Source of the DNA: Mycobacterium genavense ATCC 51234
GTDB taxonomy: Bacteria; Actinomycetota; Actinomycetes; Mycobacteriales; Mycobacteriaceae
Direction: 5' to 3'
Assembly (NCBI RefSeq): GCF_000526915.1
Contig: NZ_JAGZ01000013.1
Coordinates: forward strand, 1-64,000
DNA length: 64,000 nt
Part shown: positions 24,989-35,436 of the stretch, piece after piece
How the letters are laid out: every line of letters begins with the position of its first letter
Numbering within the stretch: the first letter of the stretch is position 1
Translations under genes and position numbers: made by a program
Notes under the pieces: model-generated
Told to the model about the DNA's origin: nothing
Seen by the model: only the letters and a program-made list of their open reading frames with translations
Database searches by the model: none

Positions 24989-27150
24989 TCATCCGTCCGT
25001 TATGGCTCCGTCTGCCAGTGAGCCCAGCACCGGTGCCAACAACTGCGCATATTCGGTTGTGACGTGGTTGCCGTCGCGGAACACCAGCGTGTTACCGACG
25101 ATCACCGGGCAGCGTTCGGAGGTGCAGAACAGGTCGGTGAGGTCGGCATAGTGACCGCCGTTGCCGGTGGTCGCGGCGCGCTCGGCGGAGATCCCGCCGT
25201 CGTTGACCGCGACCGAACGGCTTGGCGCGCAGGCGGTGGCGTCGTCCAGATGCCCGGAGAGGCAGGTGGGCACCGACGATTGCGGATCCGGCGCGGGGCC
25301 GAGGACCAGGACCGTCGCGCCGCTGCGACGAAGTTGTGCGACGGTGCGGCCCAGCGTCTCGATCCATGCCGGGTCGTAGGACACGAAGCCGAAGTCGCCG
25401 CCGTAGCGCCGGCTCATGTCCAGCACCACCAGCCGCGGGTGCTCGGCCGCCACCCGGGCCAGGACCTGGGTGCGCCATTGTTCGCATTCGGTGTACTCGC
25501 GGCCCAGATACGGGTTGTCGATGGGCAGGTCCTGAATCAGGCAGGTCACCTTCGCCATCGTCTCCAGCCGCCAGTGTCGCTGCTCGGCCACCTGCTGGCA
25601 GGCCGGGTTCCACATCGCCGCGTGCGAGTCGCCGATCAGCGCGACCGTTGTCGCAGAGCCGATGTCGCCGGCCGCGCACTCGTTTTGCCCGATGTCGCGC
25701 CAGGACCGCACGCACCCGTTGACGAAGACGGCGGCCTTGTCCGCCGGCGCCTGGGCCAGCGGCGGGTCCAGGTTGGACGGCACCGCCCGCAGGCCCGCCG
25801 CCGCCGCCGCGACCGCGTCACGCACCTGCGCCAGGGCCGCCGCGACGGCCGCCTGCTGTGGACCGGCGGCGGGCAGCGCCATGATGGTGGGCTTCGCCGC
25901 GGCCGGGCCGTGGCCGACCGGAACCGGTATCACGGTCAGCAACAGCGCGCATGCGGATGCGGTGGCGGCGCTGGCGATCCCGGAGACGGCCAGGCTGGTC
26001 TTGGCCGACCGGCGCAGGCCGGCGGCGAACCGGCCGGGGTTCTCCACCAGATGGAACGTACTCACCGCGAGCCCGGCGGAGACGGCCGTCGCGGCCAGTC
26101 GGGCCGCCAGGCCGGCGGGATCGCCCAGCAGTCGCGGCATCAACAACAGCACCGGCCAATGCCACAGGTACCACGAGTACGACACCCGTCCGATCGCGCG
26201 CATCGACGGCCGGCACAGCAGCCGGCCGACCCCCAGGCTGCGGGTGACGCAGCCACCGCCGATCACCAGCGCGGTGCCCAGCACCGGCAGCAGCGCCGCC
26301 GTGCCGGGGTAGGGCGTGGCGGGGGCGAGCTGCGTGCAGGTCAGCACGATCAGCGCCAGGCCGCGCCCCACCCGGCGACCGCGGCGGGCAGCAGCGGCAG
26401 CCGGCGCCACTGCTCGATCGGCAGCGCGACCAGTCCGCCGACGGCCAGCTCCCAGGCGCGGGTGGGCAGCGAGTAGAACGCCCACGGCGGCGCGCTGCGC
26501 GTCCACAGCACGGCCGTCGTCAGCGAGGCCGCGGCGACCAGCGCCAGCACCGCCGCGTAGGGCGCCGCCCGCGCCACCGCGTCGCGCTTGATGCGTCCGA
26601 CCATCCACGCGGTAGCGATGATCAACACCGGCCACACCAGATAGAACTGCTCCTCGACGCCGAGGGACCAGTAGTGCTGGAACGGCGAGGGCGCCTGCGC
26701 GTTCAGGTAGTCGGTGCCTTGTTGGGCGAACCGGTAGTTGCCGACGTACAGCGCGCTGGCGATGCCGTCGACGAACACGCTGCGTGCCTGCAACGGCGGC
26801 AGCACCGCGGCCGCCGCGACGGCGGTGACGACGGCGACCGTGGCCGCGGCCGGCAACAGCCGACGGGCCCGGGCTCCGTAAAAACGGCCCAGCGCAACGC
26901 TTTTCGTGGTGCTGACCTCGCGCCACAGCAGGCCGGTGATCAGGAAGCCGGAGACGACGAAGAAGACGTCCACGCCGATGAAGCCGCCGGCGGTCCCGGG
27001 GATGCCCGCGTGGTAGAGCACGACGGCGATTACCGCCACGGCCCGCAGGCCCTCGATGTCGGGGCGGAATCCGCGTCGCTGAATTTGTCGGGTGGGGCTA
27101 TCGCCCGCTGATGAGGGCGGGCTGTACGCGGTTTCCTGCCGGACTGCCAT
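24989..27150 (-). pseudogene. Acyltransferase 3 protein with C-terminal SGNH domain, frameshifted
   Basis: The frame from ATG 27150 (after aaagaggc) encodes an acyltransferase-3 domain (GFRPDIEGLRAVAVIAVVLY, GVDVFFVVSGFLITG, YWSLGVEEQFYLVWPV) and stops at 26350. The rest continues one frame over from about 26,365: more helices (GRVSYSWYLWHWPVLLL) and an extracytoplasmic SGNH domain (TVALIGDSHAAMWNP; catalytic DGNHVT near the end). One base change in the gtggggcgcgg stretch (about 26362-26370) accounts for the shift. The intact protein would be about 720 residues, as for OafA-type O-acetylases. It lies 20 nt downstream of the esterase gene in the same operon, at a position not occupied in M. 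tuberculosis. Confidence 0.85.
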
Positions 27151-27170
27151 GCCTCTTTCGGGATGCCTCG

Positions 27171-28046
27171 CTAGGTCGCCAGCCAGGAAAGCTCGCCGGG
27201 TAATTGCAAACGCCACCAGGTGATGTCGTGTCCGCCGACCGTGAAGCTTACCGCCGGTGGCGTGCTGAGCTGGCTAACGAATTGGCGTGTCGCCGGATAG
27301 AAACGGTCGAATGTCCCGCAGTCCACCCGCAGCGGAATCTGGGACAACACCGGCAGCCCCATCACGCTGTTCGTCCGCCAGTCCTCTTCGCTGTCAAACG
27401 CTTTGGGCGCGCAATCGGCGTACGAGGTGTACAGCGCCGGGCTGATGGCGCAGATCCCCGCGGTGCGCGCCGGCCCCAGCTTGGCGCCCAGGTGTAGCGC
27501 CCCGTACCCGCCCATGGACCAGCCCATGAAACCGACCCGGGAGGTATCCAGACCCATCGTGCCCAGCATCGGCAACAGCTCGTCGAGAACCATTGCGCCG
27601 GAGTCGCTGCCGTCGACCCGTTTGTGCCAATAGGAATCGGATCCGCCGTCGACACCCACGACGGCGATCGGCGACTTGCCCTCCTTGACCAACCGCGCCA
27701 GGGCGTCCGGCACGCCGCAATCCAGCATCATGTTCGCGTCGCCGTCCTTGCCGTGCAGCGCGATCACCGGGCGCAGCAGCCCGCTCTGCGAGGTCTGTCC
27801 GGGCGGCAGGGTGATCACCCAATTGGTCTTGACGCCGCCGCGCGCCTTGGAGATGAACGAACCCGTCAGCGTGGTGGGCAGGTTGCTGCTCGCGGTCGAC
27901 GGTTCGAAGGGGGCGGGCAGTGGCGCCGCCTGCGGTTCGAGCGGGTCCAGCCAGGCGCTCAAAGCCCACGCGCCCGCGGCCGCAACGCTGGCACTGGCGC
28001 CCATTCGCAGCACCGCGCGGCGGTTCAGATCAGGCACGAGCGTCAT
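27171..28046 (-). CDS. Exported alpha/beta-hydrolase esterase, Tat-type signal (Rv0519c-like)
   Basis: A 291-residue protein. The N-terminus has a twin-arginine pattern (NRRAVLRMGASASVAAAGAW). The hydrolase domain has the nucleophile elbow GWSMGGYGALH and a His near the C-terminus (GGHDITWW), as in the esterase D/antigen-85-like fold. Position corresponds to Rv0519c. It probably cleaves or transfers acyl esters outside the membrane, and is the first gene of an operon with the acyltransferase/SGNH gene. Confidence 0.85.
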   Translation of the reverse strand: MTLVPDLNRRAVLRMGASASVAAAGAWALSAWLDPLEPQAAPLPAPFEPSTASSNLPTTLTGSFISKARGGVKTNWVITLPPGQTSQSGLLRPVIALHGKDGDANMMLDCGVPDALARLVKEGKSPIAVVGVDGGSDSYWHKRVDGSDSGAMVLDELLPMLGTMGLDTSRVGFMGWSMGGYGALHLGAKLGPARTAGICAISPALYTSYADCAPKAFDSEEDWRTNSVMGLPVLSQIPLRVDCGTFDRFYPATRQFVSQLSTPPAVSFTVGGHDITWWRLQLPGELSWLAT

Positions 28047-28255
28047 AATGCCGCGCCCACTGGGCTTTTCCGACCCTGTCGCCGAGTTTGCAAGGGCATC
28101 GTGACGCGGCAGTCATCGAGTAGTGACGTGCGGCAGGCGACGTCGCGGCGGATTGAATGGCGGATTGAATCTGGCAGGTTTCAACCCTCGTGCGCGGCGC
28201 CGGGCTCCGCGACCCTGGAACTTTGGTGCGTGCCGTCGAAGCGGAAGAGGATTGG

Positions 28256-29401
28256 ATGAGCCTGGCATTTCACTGGTTTTTGCCGACGTACGGGGATTCT
28301 CGCAATCTCGTCGCCGGTGGGCACGGCTCGTCGATGCACGGTGACCGGCCCGCGACTTTGCGTTATCTGCACCAGATTTGCGCCGCCGCCAAGGACAACG
28401 GATTCGAGGCCGTGCTCACCCCGACCGGATTGTGGTGTGAGGACGCCTGGTTGACGACGGCGATGCTGATCGAGCGCACCGAGACGTTGAAGTTCCTGGT
28501 CGCATTCCGCCCCGGGTTGCTCAGCCCCACCCTGGCCGCGCAGATGGCGGGCACCTTTCAGCGGCACTCGCAGGGACGGCTGCTGCTCAACGTCGTGACC
28601 GGCGGCGAACCGCACGAACAACAGGCCTACGGCGACTATCTGGACAAGCAGGCGCGCTACACGCGTACCGCCGAGTTCCTGGACGTGGTTCGCCGGCTGT
28701 GGACGTCGAAAGAACCGGTGAGCTTCGCCGGTGAACACATCCGCGTCGACGGCGCCCAACTGAACAACCCGCCCGACCCGATTCCCGCGGTGTTCTTCGG
28801 TGGCTCGTCGGGATCGGCCGGGCCCGTTGCCGCCAAGTACTCCGACGTCTACCTCACCTGGGGTGAACCGCTGACGGCCGTCGCCGAGAAATTGGACTGG
28901 ATTCGCGGCCTGGCCGCCGAGGCCGGCCGGACCCTGCAGTTCGGGTTGCGCATCCACGTGATCAGCCGCCCGACCGCCGAGCAGGCCTGGGCCGAAGCCG
29001 ACCGGCTGCTGGAGGCGATCGACCCGGCAGACATCGAGCGAGTACAGGCCAGCCTGGCCCGCAGCGAATCCGAGGGACAGCGCCGGATGCTGAAGTTGCA
29101 CGGCGGCAACAGCAATCGGCTGCTGATCGCCCCCAACCTGTGGGCCGGTGTCGGCCTGGTGCGCGGCGGCGCGGGCACCGCACTGGTCGGGTCGCACGAA
29201 GAGGTCGCGCAGCGGCTGATCGAATACGCAGACCTGGGCATCGACCACTTCATCCTGTCGGGCTACCCGCACCTGGAAGAGGCGTACTGGTTCGGCGAGG
29301 GCGTGCTGCCCCTGCTGGAGAACCGTGGCGTGTGGAAACACCCCAACCGCAAGTCCCAGCCGGCCTCGTCGACGCCGTTCGCGGCAGCCTCGGCGCAATA
29401 G
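28256..29401 (+). CDS. FMN-dependent alkanesulfonate monooxygenase-like protein (SsuD family)
   Basis: A 381-residue luciferase-like monooxygenase. The start MSLAFHWFLPTYGDSR and the segments LVAFRPGLLSPTLAAQMA, LNVVTGG and PAVFFGGSSGSAGPVAA match SsuD, which releases sulfite from alkanesulfonates using FMNH2. ATG 28256 follows gaagagg. The transporter gene begins 2 nt after its stop, suggesting that the MFS protein imports its substrate. No ssuABC transporter is nearby. Confidence 0.85.
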   Translation: MSLAFHWFLPTYGDSRNLVAGGHGSSMHGDRPATLRYLHQICAAAKDNGFEAVLTPTGLWCEDAWLTTAMLIERTETLKFLVAFRPGLLSPTLAAQMAGTFQRHSQGRLLLNVVTGGEPHEQQAYGDYLDKQARYTRTAEFLDVVRRLWTSKEPVSFAGEHIRVDGAQLNNPPDPIPAVFFGGSSGSAGPVAAKYSDVYLTWGEPLTAVAEKLDWIRGLAAEAGRTLQFGLRIHVISRPTAEQAWAEADRLLEAIDPADIERVQASLARSESEGQRRMLKLHGGNSNRLLIAPNLWAGVGLVRGGAGTALVGSHEEVAQRLIEYADLGIDHFILSGYPHLEEAYWFGEGVLPLLENRGVWKHPNRKSQPASSTPFAAASAQ

Positions 29402-29403
29402 CC

Positions 29404-30725
29404 ATGGCCACGACGCTGCCGGCCCCCGCCCCGGCGGACACCCTCGACGAATCCGACGGCGATCGCCGTCGGCGGCTGCGCACGGTCGTCGCGGCGAGTC
29501 TGCTCGGCACCACGGTCGAGTGGTACGACTTCTTCCTCTACGCCACCGCCGCCGGGTTGGTGTTCGGCAAGCTGTTCTATCCCAACGCCAGCTCGTTGGT
29601 GGGCACGCTGCTGGCGTTCGCGACGTTCGCCGTGGGCTTTGTCATGCGGCCGGTCGGTGGCCTGGTGTTCGGCCACATCGGGGACCGGATCGGCCGCAAG
29701 CGCAGCCTGGCGCTCACGATGCTGATCATGGTCTCGCGACGGCGCTGATCGGGGTGTTGCCGAGCGCCGCCGCGATCGGGGTGTGGGCGCCGATCCTGCT
29801 GCTGGTGCTGCGCGTGCTGCAGGGTTTCGCGCTCGGCGGGGAGTGGGGCGGCGCGGTGCTGCTGGCCGTCGAACACAGCCCCGGCGACCGGCGCGGCCGG
29901 TTCGGGGCGATTCCGCAAATCGGGCTGGCGCTGGGCACCGGCATCTTCGCGCTGCTGCAGGTCGAGTTGGGGTCGGCGGAGTTCCTCGCCTACGGCTGGC
30001 GCATCGCGTTCCTGTTGAGCCTGGTGCTGGTCGTGGTCGGGGTCTTGGTGCGGTGGCGGGTCGACGAGACACCGGCCTTTCAGGAACTGCGCAACCTCGA
30101 AGCGGCATCCACCGTGCCGATCCGCGAGATCTTCCGCGGCGCCCGCTCCAGGCGAAACACCTTGCTGGGCCTGCTGTCTCGCTGGGCCGAGGGCTCGGCG
30201 TTCAACACCTGGGGCGTGTTCGCGATCAGCTATGCCACCGGGGCGCTGGGCTTGCACAAGGTGCCCGTGCTGGTCGTGGTCACCATCGCCGCCCTGGTGA
30301 TGGCGGTGCTGCTGCCCGTGTCGGGCGCGCTGACCGACGGGTACGGCGCCCGGCGGGTGTACCTGGCGGGGGTGGCGTGCTACGGGCTCGCGGCGTTCCC
30401 GGCGTTCGCCTTGTTCGGCACCATGAACCTGGTCCCGTTCGGGCCGGCGATGGTGGTCGTGTTCGGCGTCGTGCACGCACTGTTCTACGGTGCCCAGGGC
30501 ACGCTGTTCTCGTCGCTGTATCCCACCCAGACCCGCTACACCGGTCTGTCGTTCGTCTACCAGTTCTCGGGCATCTACGCCTCCGGGGTGACGCCGATGA
30601 TCCTGACGGCGCTGATCGCGGCGGCCGGCGGCGTGCCATGGCTGGCGTGCGGGTATTTGGTTGCGACGGCGGTGATTAGCGTGATCGCCACGGCGTTGAT
30701 CCGGGATCGGGACCTGTACCTGTAA
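29404..30725 (+). pseudogene. MFS transporter of the metabolite:H+ symporter type, frameshifted
   Basis: The first 113 residues (GTTVEWYDFFLYATAAGLVF, HIGDRIGRKRSLALTMLIM) are the start of a ShiA/ProP-type MFS transporter. At about 29,737 one base appears missing. The remainder continues in another frame (ATALIGVLPSA, LRVLQGFALGGEWGGAVLL, STVPIREIFRG) to 30725. The whole would be about 440 residues with 12 helices. It sits 2 nt after the monooxygenase stop. A single repair would restore it, so a sequencing indel is possible. Confidence 0.85.
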
Positions 30726-30832
30726 GCGCCTCGGACGCTGGGCAAGCAACTCCGGCTTGCCGCGCAGCAGGCCCTGGTGAACTATTGGCGGGAAGCTCCA
30801 GGTGCCGAGGTCAGTGAGGAAACGGGAAGTTC

Positions 30833-31576
30833 ATGACGTCTGACGGGAACGTCGGTGGATTCGAGCCGTTGTACGACGAAGCAGAACACACCGACGGGCG
30901 AATTCCGTGGGATATCGGAGGCCCGCAGCCGGTCGTCGAACAGTTGGTAGCCGACGGCGCGATGAAGGGGGAGGTGCTCGACCCGGGCACCGGCCCCGGC
31001 TATCACGCGATTCACTTTGCGTCCCACGGCTATTCGGCCACCGGCATCGACGCTTCACCCACCGCCATCGAGCGGGCCAAGCGCAACGCCGAGCGAGCCG
31101 GGGTGCACGTGGATTTCCAGGTGGCCGACGCCACCAAACTGGACGGGTTCGAGGGCCGGTTCGACACCGTCGTCGACAGTGCCTTCTACCATGTGTTCCT
31201 CAACGACGAAGCCATCCAGACGCGGTACGCGCAGGCGCTGCACCGTGCGACCAGACCCGGAGCCCGGCTGTACATGTTCGAGTTCAGCCCGCACAACGTC
31301 AACGGCCTGCAGTGGACCGCGATACCCGCCGACAACCTCGAGCGAGTGCTGGGTGCCGGCGGATGGCGCATCGACTACCTCGGTGTCGCCACCTACCAGG
31401 GGCGGCTTCTCCCCGAGACATTCGAGACCATGAAGACGATGGCAGACGAGGGACAGGACGAGATCCTGCGCCGAATGAAGCCATTGGTGCATTGGCTCGG
31501 CGTCATCGACCCGCTGCTGGAAGACCACCGAGTGCATTTTCCGGTGTGGTCGGTGGTGGCCACCCGCCTGGACTGA
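30833..31576 (+). CDS. SAM-dependent methyltransferase, class I
   Basis: A 247-residue protein with motif I VLDPGTGPGYHAIHFA, an acidic residue after strand 2 (TGIDASPTAI), and a motif IV region FDTVVDSAFYH. The N-terminal PWDIGGPQPVVEQLV is typical of small-molecule methyltransferases like Rv0560c and thiopurine-type enzymes. The substrate cannot be read from sequence. It is a stand-alone gene near the Rv0520/Rv0521 position. Confidence 0.85.
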   Translation: MTSDGNVGGFEPLYDEAEHTDGRIPWDIGGPQPVVEQLVADGAMKGEVLDPGTGPGYHAIHFASHGYSATGIDASPTAIERAKRNAERAGVHVDFQVADATKLDGFEGRFDTVVDSAFYHVFLNDEAIQTRYAQALHRATRPGARLYMFEFSPHNVNGLQWTAIPADNLERVLGAGGWRIDYLGVATYQGRLLPETFETMKTMADEGQDEILRRMKPLVHWLGVIDPLLEDHRVHFPVWSVVATRLD

Positions 31577-31667
31577 TGCGGCTGTCCGATCGATTGGTGC
31601 ACCGGCCGCCGATGTGTTGTGGTTAATCACCAACACGACCCCGGGGGCACGCTGGGAGGCCCAGGAC

Positions 31668-33026
31668 ATGGAAGCCGTGAGTAGCCCTCCGGAGCTGCGC
31701 CAAGGGCTTTCGCAGCGACAGCTCAGCATGATTGCGCTCGGCGGCGTGATCGGCGCCGAGCTGTTCGTCGGGTCGGGCGTGGTGATCCGCGACACCGGGC
31801 CCGCCGCGTTCCTGACCTATGCGCTGTGCGGCGTGCTGATCGTCCTGGTGACGCGGATGCTGGGCGAGATGGCCGCGGCCAACTCGTCGACCGGGTCGTT
31901 CGCCGACTACGTGGCCAAGGCGCTGGGCGGCTGGGCCGGGTTTTCGGTGGGCTGGCTGTATTGGTACTTCTGGGTGATCGTCGTCGGGTTCGAGGCGGTC
32001 GCCGGTGGCAAGGTGCTCGACTACTGGTTTCACTCGCCGCTGTGGTTGCTGTCGCTGTGCCTGATGCTGTTGATGACCGCGACCAACCTGTTCTCGGTGA
32101 CGTCGTTCGGCGAGTTCGAATTCTGTTTCGCCGGAATCAAAGTCGCGACGATCATCGTCTTCCTCGGCATCGGCGCGGTATTCGTGCTCGGCCTGTGGCC
32201 GGGACACCACGGCGGGTTCGCCAACCTGACCGCACACGGCGGGTTTCTCCCGAAGCGCGTCGCGGCGGTGTTCGCCGCCATCGTGGTGGTGATCTTCTCG
32301 ATGGTGGCCGCCGAGATCGTCACGATCGCCGCGGCCGAGAGCCGCGAGCCGGCGCAGGCGGTCCAGCGCGCGACGCGATCGGTGGTCGCGCGCATATCGA
32401 TCTTCTTCGTCGGTTCGGTGTTCTTGCTCGTGGTGATCCTGCCGTGGGATTCCGTCGAGGTCGGCACGTCGCCGTACGTCGCGGCGTTCAAGCAGATGGG
32501 CCTGGCCGGGGCCGATCAGGTGATGAACGCCGTGGTGCTTACCGCGGTGCTGTCATCGCTGAACTCCGGTCTGTACACGGCGTCGCGCATGCTGTTCGTG
32601 CTCGCCGCCCGAAACCACGCGCCGATGCGGCTGGTCAAACTCAGCGGGCGCGGGGTTCCGCACCTCGCCATCGTGTTCTCCTCGGCGGTCGGCTTTCTGT
32701 GCGTGATCATGTCATGGCTGGCGCCGCACACCGTGTTTCTGTTCCTGCCCAACTCCTCCGGCGCGATCATCCTGTTCGTCTACTGGCTGATCGCGCTGTC
32801 GCAGATCATCCTGCGCCGCCGCACCCCCGCCGATCAGCTGCCGTTGAAGATGTGGTTCTTCCCGGTGCTGTCGATCCTTACGCTGGCCGGGATCACCGCC
32901 GTGCTGGTGCAGATGGCGTTCGACCATGCGGCGCGCAGCCAGCTGTGGCTGTCGCTGCTGTCGTGGGCCGTGGTGCTGGCGGTCTACGCCATCACCCGCG
33001 TCCGGGGGGTTAAGCCGTCTTGCTGA
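31668..33026 (+). CDS. gabP: APC-family amino acid permease, GabP-like
   Basis: A 452-residue permease of 12 helices. The family N-terminus is present (GLSQRQLSMIALGGVIGAELFVGSG), as are the helix-8 region and the loop around AAAESREPAQAVQRAT. GabP imports 4-aminobutyrate, but specificity within this group varies. ATG 31668 lies after gggagg. Its end overlaps by 17 nt the convergent DUF385-type gene. It corresponds to Rv0522. Confidence 0.85.
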   Translation: MEAVSSPPELRQGLSQRQLSMIALGGVIGAELFVGSGVVIRDTGPAAFLTYALCGVLIVLVTRMLGEMAAANSSTGSFADYVAKALGGWAGFSVGWLYWYFWVIVVGFEAVAGGKVLDYWFHSPLWLLSLCLMLLMTATNLFSVTSFGEFEFCFAGIKVATIIVFLGIGAVFVLGLWPGHHGGFANLTAHGGFLPKRVAAVFAAIVVVIFSMVAAEIVTIAAAESREPAQAVQRATRSVVARISIFFVGSVFLLVVILPWDSVEVGTSPYVAAFKQMGLAGADQVMNAVVLTAVLSSLNSGLYTASRMLFVLAARNHAPMRLVKLSGRGVPHLAIVFSSAVGFLCVIMSWLAPHTVFLFLPNSSGAIILFVYWLIALSQIILRRRTPADQLPLKMWFFPVLSILTLAGITAVLVQMAFDHAARSQLWLSLLSWAVVLAVYAITRVRGVKPSC

Positions 33027-33405
33027 ACAGCACCGCCTGCTCGAACGGCATCCGCCCGAATACCCGCCGCGTCCGGCCGTTCACGTGCTCGGCGGCTTCG
33101 TCGCGGGTTACCACCTGCGGGTTGGTGATGCCGAAGGTCTTGCCGTGGCGGCGCATCTTCCCGCCGCCGGCGGCCTTGAGGTTTTTCAGCCAGTCGCGGT
33201 CCGGGCCGTAGGTGAGCAGTACCGCAATGCCGGGCTTGCCGTCGACGGTGGCGTCGAACGCAGTCACCGGGGTGCGGAACTGCTTGCCGGACTTGCGCCC
33301 GGTGTGCTCGATGATGCCGAAGGACGGGGCCCAGCCGGCCCACATCCGCTGAATCGGGTTGGTGACGTGTCGGTTGAAGCGAGCAAGCCCTTGAGGAAGT
33401 TGCAT
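33010..33405 (-). CDS. F420-dependent nitroreductase-like protein (Rv0523c-like)
   Basis: A 131-residue protein of the deazaflavin-dependent nitroreductase (Ddn/DUF385) fold. Recognisable parts are [17 protein letters not shown] and [17 protein letters not shown] 33405 gives 131 residues, the size I recall for Rv0523c. A GTG-type extension to 33495 would run into the hemL promoter region. It probably binds F420; its substrate is unknown. Confidence 0.85.
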   Translation of the reverse strand: MQLPQGLARFNRHVTNPIQRMWAGWAPSFGIIEHTGRKSGKQFRTPVTAFDATVDGKPGIAVLLTYGPDRDWLKNLKAAGGGKMRRHGKTFGITNPQVVTRDEAAEHVNGRTRRVFGRMPFEQAVLFSKTA

Positions 33406-33503
33406 GCCTTCATCCAACCCGCGATGCACGGCCTGCTCAACCCGTCGCCGAACTCTTACACCCTGTAGTTGATCGCTGTTCGCCGGCTGGGACACTGGTG
33501 GTC

Positions 33504-34826
33504 ATGGGGAGCACTGACCAGGCAGCCGCCGCGGTACGCACGTCGGCGGGTCTGTTCGACGACGCCTGCGCGGTCATCCCGGGCGGGGTGAACTCGCCGG
33601 TGCGCGCGTTCACCGCGGTCGGCGGCACGCCGCGCTTCATCACCGAGGCGCACGGCTGCTGGCTCACCGACGCCGACGGCAATCGCTACGTCGACCTGGT
33701 CTGCTCGTGGGGCCCGATGATTCTGGGCCACGCGCACCCCGCCGTGGTCGACGCCGTCGCCCGGGCCGCCGCGAACGGTCTGTCCTTCGGGGCGCCGACC
33801 CCCGCGGAGACCGAGCTGGCCGCCGAGATCATCGGCCGGGTCGCACCCGTCGAGCGGCTGCGGCTGGTCAACTCCGGCACCGAGGCCACCATGAGCGCGG
33901 TGCGGCTGGCTCGCGGGTTCACCGGCAGGGCCAAGATCGTCAAGTTCTCCGGCTGCTACCACGGGCACGTCGACGCGTTGCTCGCCGACGCGGGGTCCGG
34001 GGTGGCGACGCTGGGGCTGCCGTCGTCGCCCGGTGTCACCGGCGCCGCGGCCGCCGACACAATCGTGTTGCCGTACAACGATATTGACGCGGTACGTGAG
34101 ACGTTCGCGCAGTTCGGCGACCAGATCGCCGCGGTGATCACCGAGGCCAGCCCCGGCAACATGGGCGTCGTCCCGCCGGGCGCGGGCTACAACGCGGCGC
34201 TGCGGGCGCTCACCGCCGAGCACGGCGCGCTGCTGATCGTCGACGAGGTCATGACCGGCTTCCGGGTCAGCCGAAGTGGTTGGTACGGACTCGATCCCGT
34301 CGCCGCCGACCTGTTCACCTTCGGCAAGGTGATGAGCGGCGGGCTGCCGGCCGCCGCGTTCGGCGGCCGGGCCGAGGTGATGGAACGCCTTGCGCCGCTG
34401 GGACCCGTGTATCAGGCCGGCACGTTGTCGGGTAACCCGGTGGCGATGGCCGCCGGGCTGGCCACGCTGCGCACCGCGGACGACGCTGTGTACGCCGCAC
34501 TGAACGCCAATGCCGATCGCCTGGCCGGGCTGTTCGCCGAGGCGCTCACCAATGTCGTTGTGCCACACCAGATTCCGCGGGCCGGCAATATGCTCGGCGT
34601 GTTCTTCGCGGACGCGCCGGTCACCGATTTCGCGTCCGCCCGCAACAGCCAGACCTGGCGCTACCCGCCGTTCTTCCACGCCCTGCTGGACGCGGGCGTA
34701 TACCCGCCGTGCAGCGCCTTCGAGGCGTGGTTCGTCTCGGCGGCGCTGGACGACGAGGCCTTCGAGCGGATCGCCGACGCCCTACCACGAGCCGCCCAAG
34801 CCGCCGCCCAGGAGGAGCGACCCTGA
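33504..34826 (+). CDS. hemL: Glutamate-1-semialdehyde 2,1-aminomutase
   Basis: HemL converts the HemA product glutamate-1-semialdehyde to 5-aminolevulinate using PLP. The 440-residue class III aminotransferase has the conserved start ([19 protein letters not shown]), [25 protein letters not shown] with the PLP-ring Asp, and the PLP-lysine Lys275 in [21 protein letters not shown] 33504 is preferred to GTG 33498. The following gene overlaps its stop (TGATG). It supplies the haem operon although located 17 kb away. Confidence 0.98.
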   Translation: MGSTDQAAAAVRTSAGLFDDACAVIPGGVNSPVRAFTAVGGTPRFITEAHGCWLTDADGNRYVDLVCSWGPMILGHAHPAVVDAVARAAANGLSFGAPTPAETELAAEIIGRVAPVERLRLVNSGTEATMSAVRLARGFTGRAKIVKFSGCYHGHVDALLADAGSGVATLGLPSSPGVTGAAAADTIVLPYNDIDAVRETFAQFGDQIAAVITEASPGNMGVVPPGAGYNAALRALTAEHGALLIVDEVMTGFRVSRSGWYGLDPVAADLFTFGKVMSGGLPAAAFGGRAEVMERLAPLGPVYQAGTLSGNPVAMAAGLATLRTADDAVYAALNANADRLAGLFAEALTNVVVPHQIPRAGNMLGVFFADAPVTDFASARNSQTWRYPPFFHALLDAGVYPPCSAFEAWFVSAALDDEAFERIADALPRAAQAAAQEERP

Positions 34827-35434
34827 TGGCCGAACAAACCCGGGTGCATGTGATGCGCCACGGCGAGGTGCACAACCCCGACGGCATCCTGTACGGGCGA
34901 CTGCCGGGATTTCGCTTGTCCGACAAGGGAAAAGCGCAAGCTGCGGCCGTCGCCGACGCGCTGGCCGGCCGCGACATCGTCGCGGTCATCGCCTCGCCGC
35001 TGCAGCGGGCGCAGGAGACCGCCGCATCCATTGCGGCCGGGCTCAACCTGCCCGTCGACACCGACCCCGATCTGATCGAGTCGGCCAACTTCTTCGAAGG
35101 CAAGCGGATGAGTCCGGGCGATGGCGCCTGGCAGAACCCGCGGTTCTGGTGGCAGTTGCGCAACCCGTTCACGCCGTCGTGGGGCGAGCCCTATCGCGAG
35201 ATCGCGGCCCGCATGGCCACCGCGGTCGACAAGGCGCGGGTGCGCGGCGCCGGCCACGAGGTGGTGTGCGTTAGCCACCAGCTGCCGGTGTGGACGCTGC
35301 GGCTGCACCTGACCGGTCGGCGCCTCTGGCACGATCCGCGGCGGCGCGAGTGCGACCTGGCCTCGCTGACCACCCTGGTCTACGACGGCGCCCGGCTGGT
35401 CGGCATCGAATACTCCCAACCGGCGGGCGCTTGA
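34826..35434 (+). CDS. Histidine phosphatase-family protein (phosphoglycerate mutase-like, Rv0525)
   Basis: A 202-residue member of the histidine phosphatase superfamily. It has the RHG motif with the phospho-accepting His (VHVMRHGEVHNP), the Glu in ASPLQRAQETA, and the second His (CVSHQLPVW). It lacks the length of a glycolytic mutase, so a broad phosphatase role is likelier. ATG 34826 overlaps the hemL stop. It corresponds to Rv0525 and leads into the cytochrome c maturation genes. Confidence 0.9.
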   Translation: MAEQTRVHVMRHGEVHNPDGILYGRLPGFRLSDKGKAQAAAVADALAGRDIVAVIASPLQRAQETAASIAAGLNLPVDTDPDLIESANFFEGKRMSPGDGAWQNPRFWWQLRNPFTPSWGEPYREIAARMATAVDKARVRGAGHEVVCVSHQLPVWTLRLHLTGRRLWHDPRRRECDLASLTTLVYDGARLVGIEYSQPAGA

Positions 35435-35436
35435 GC

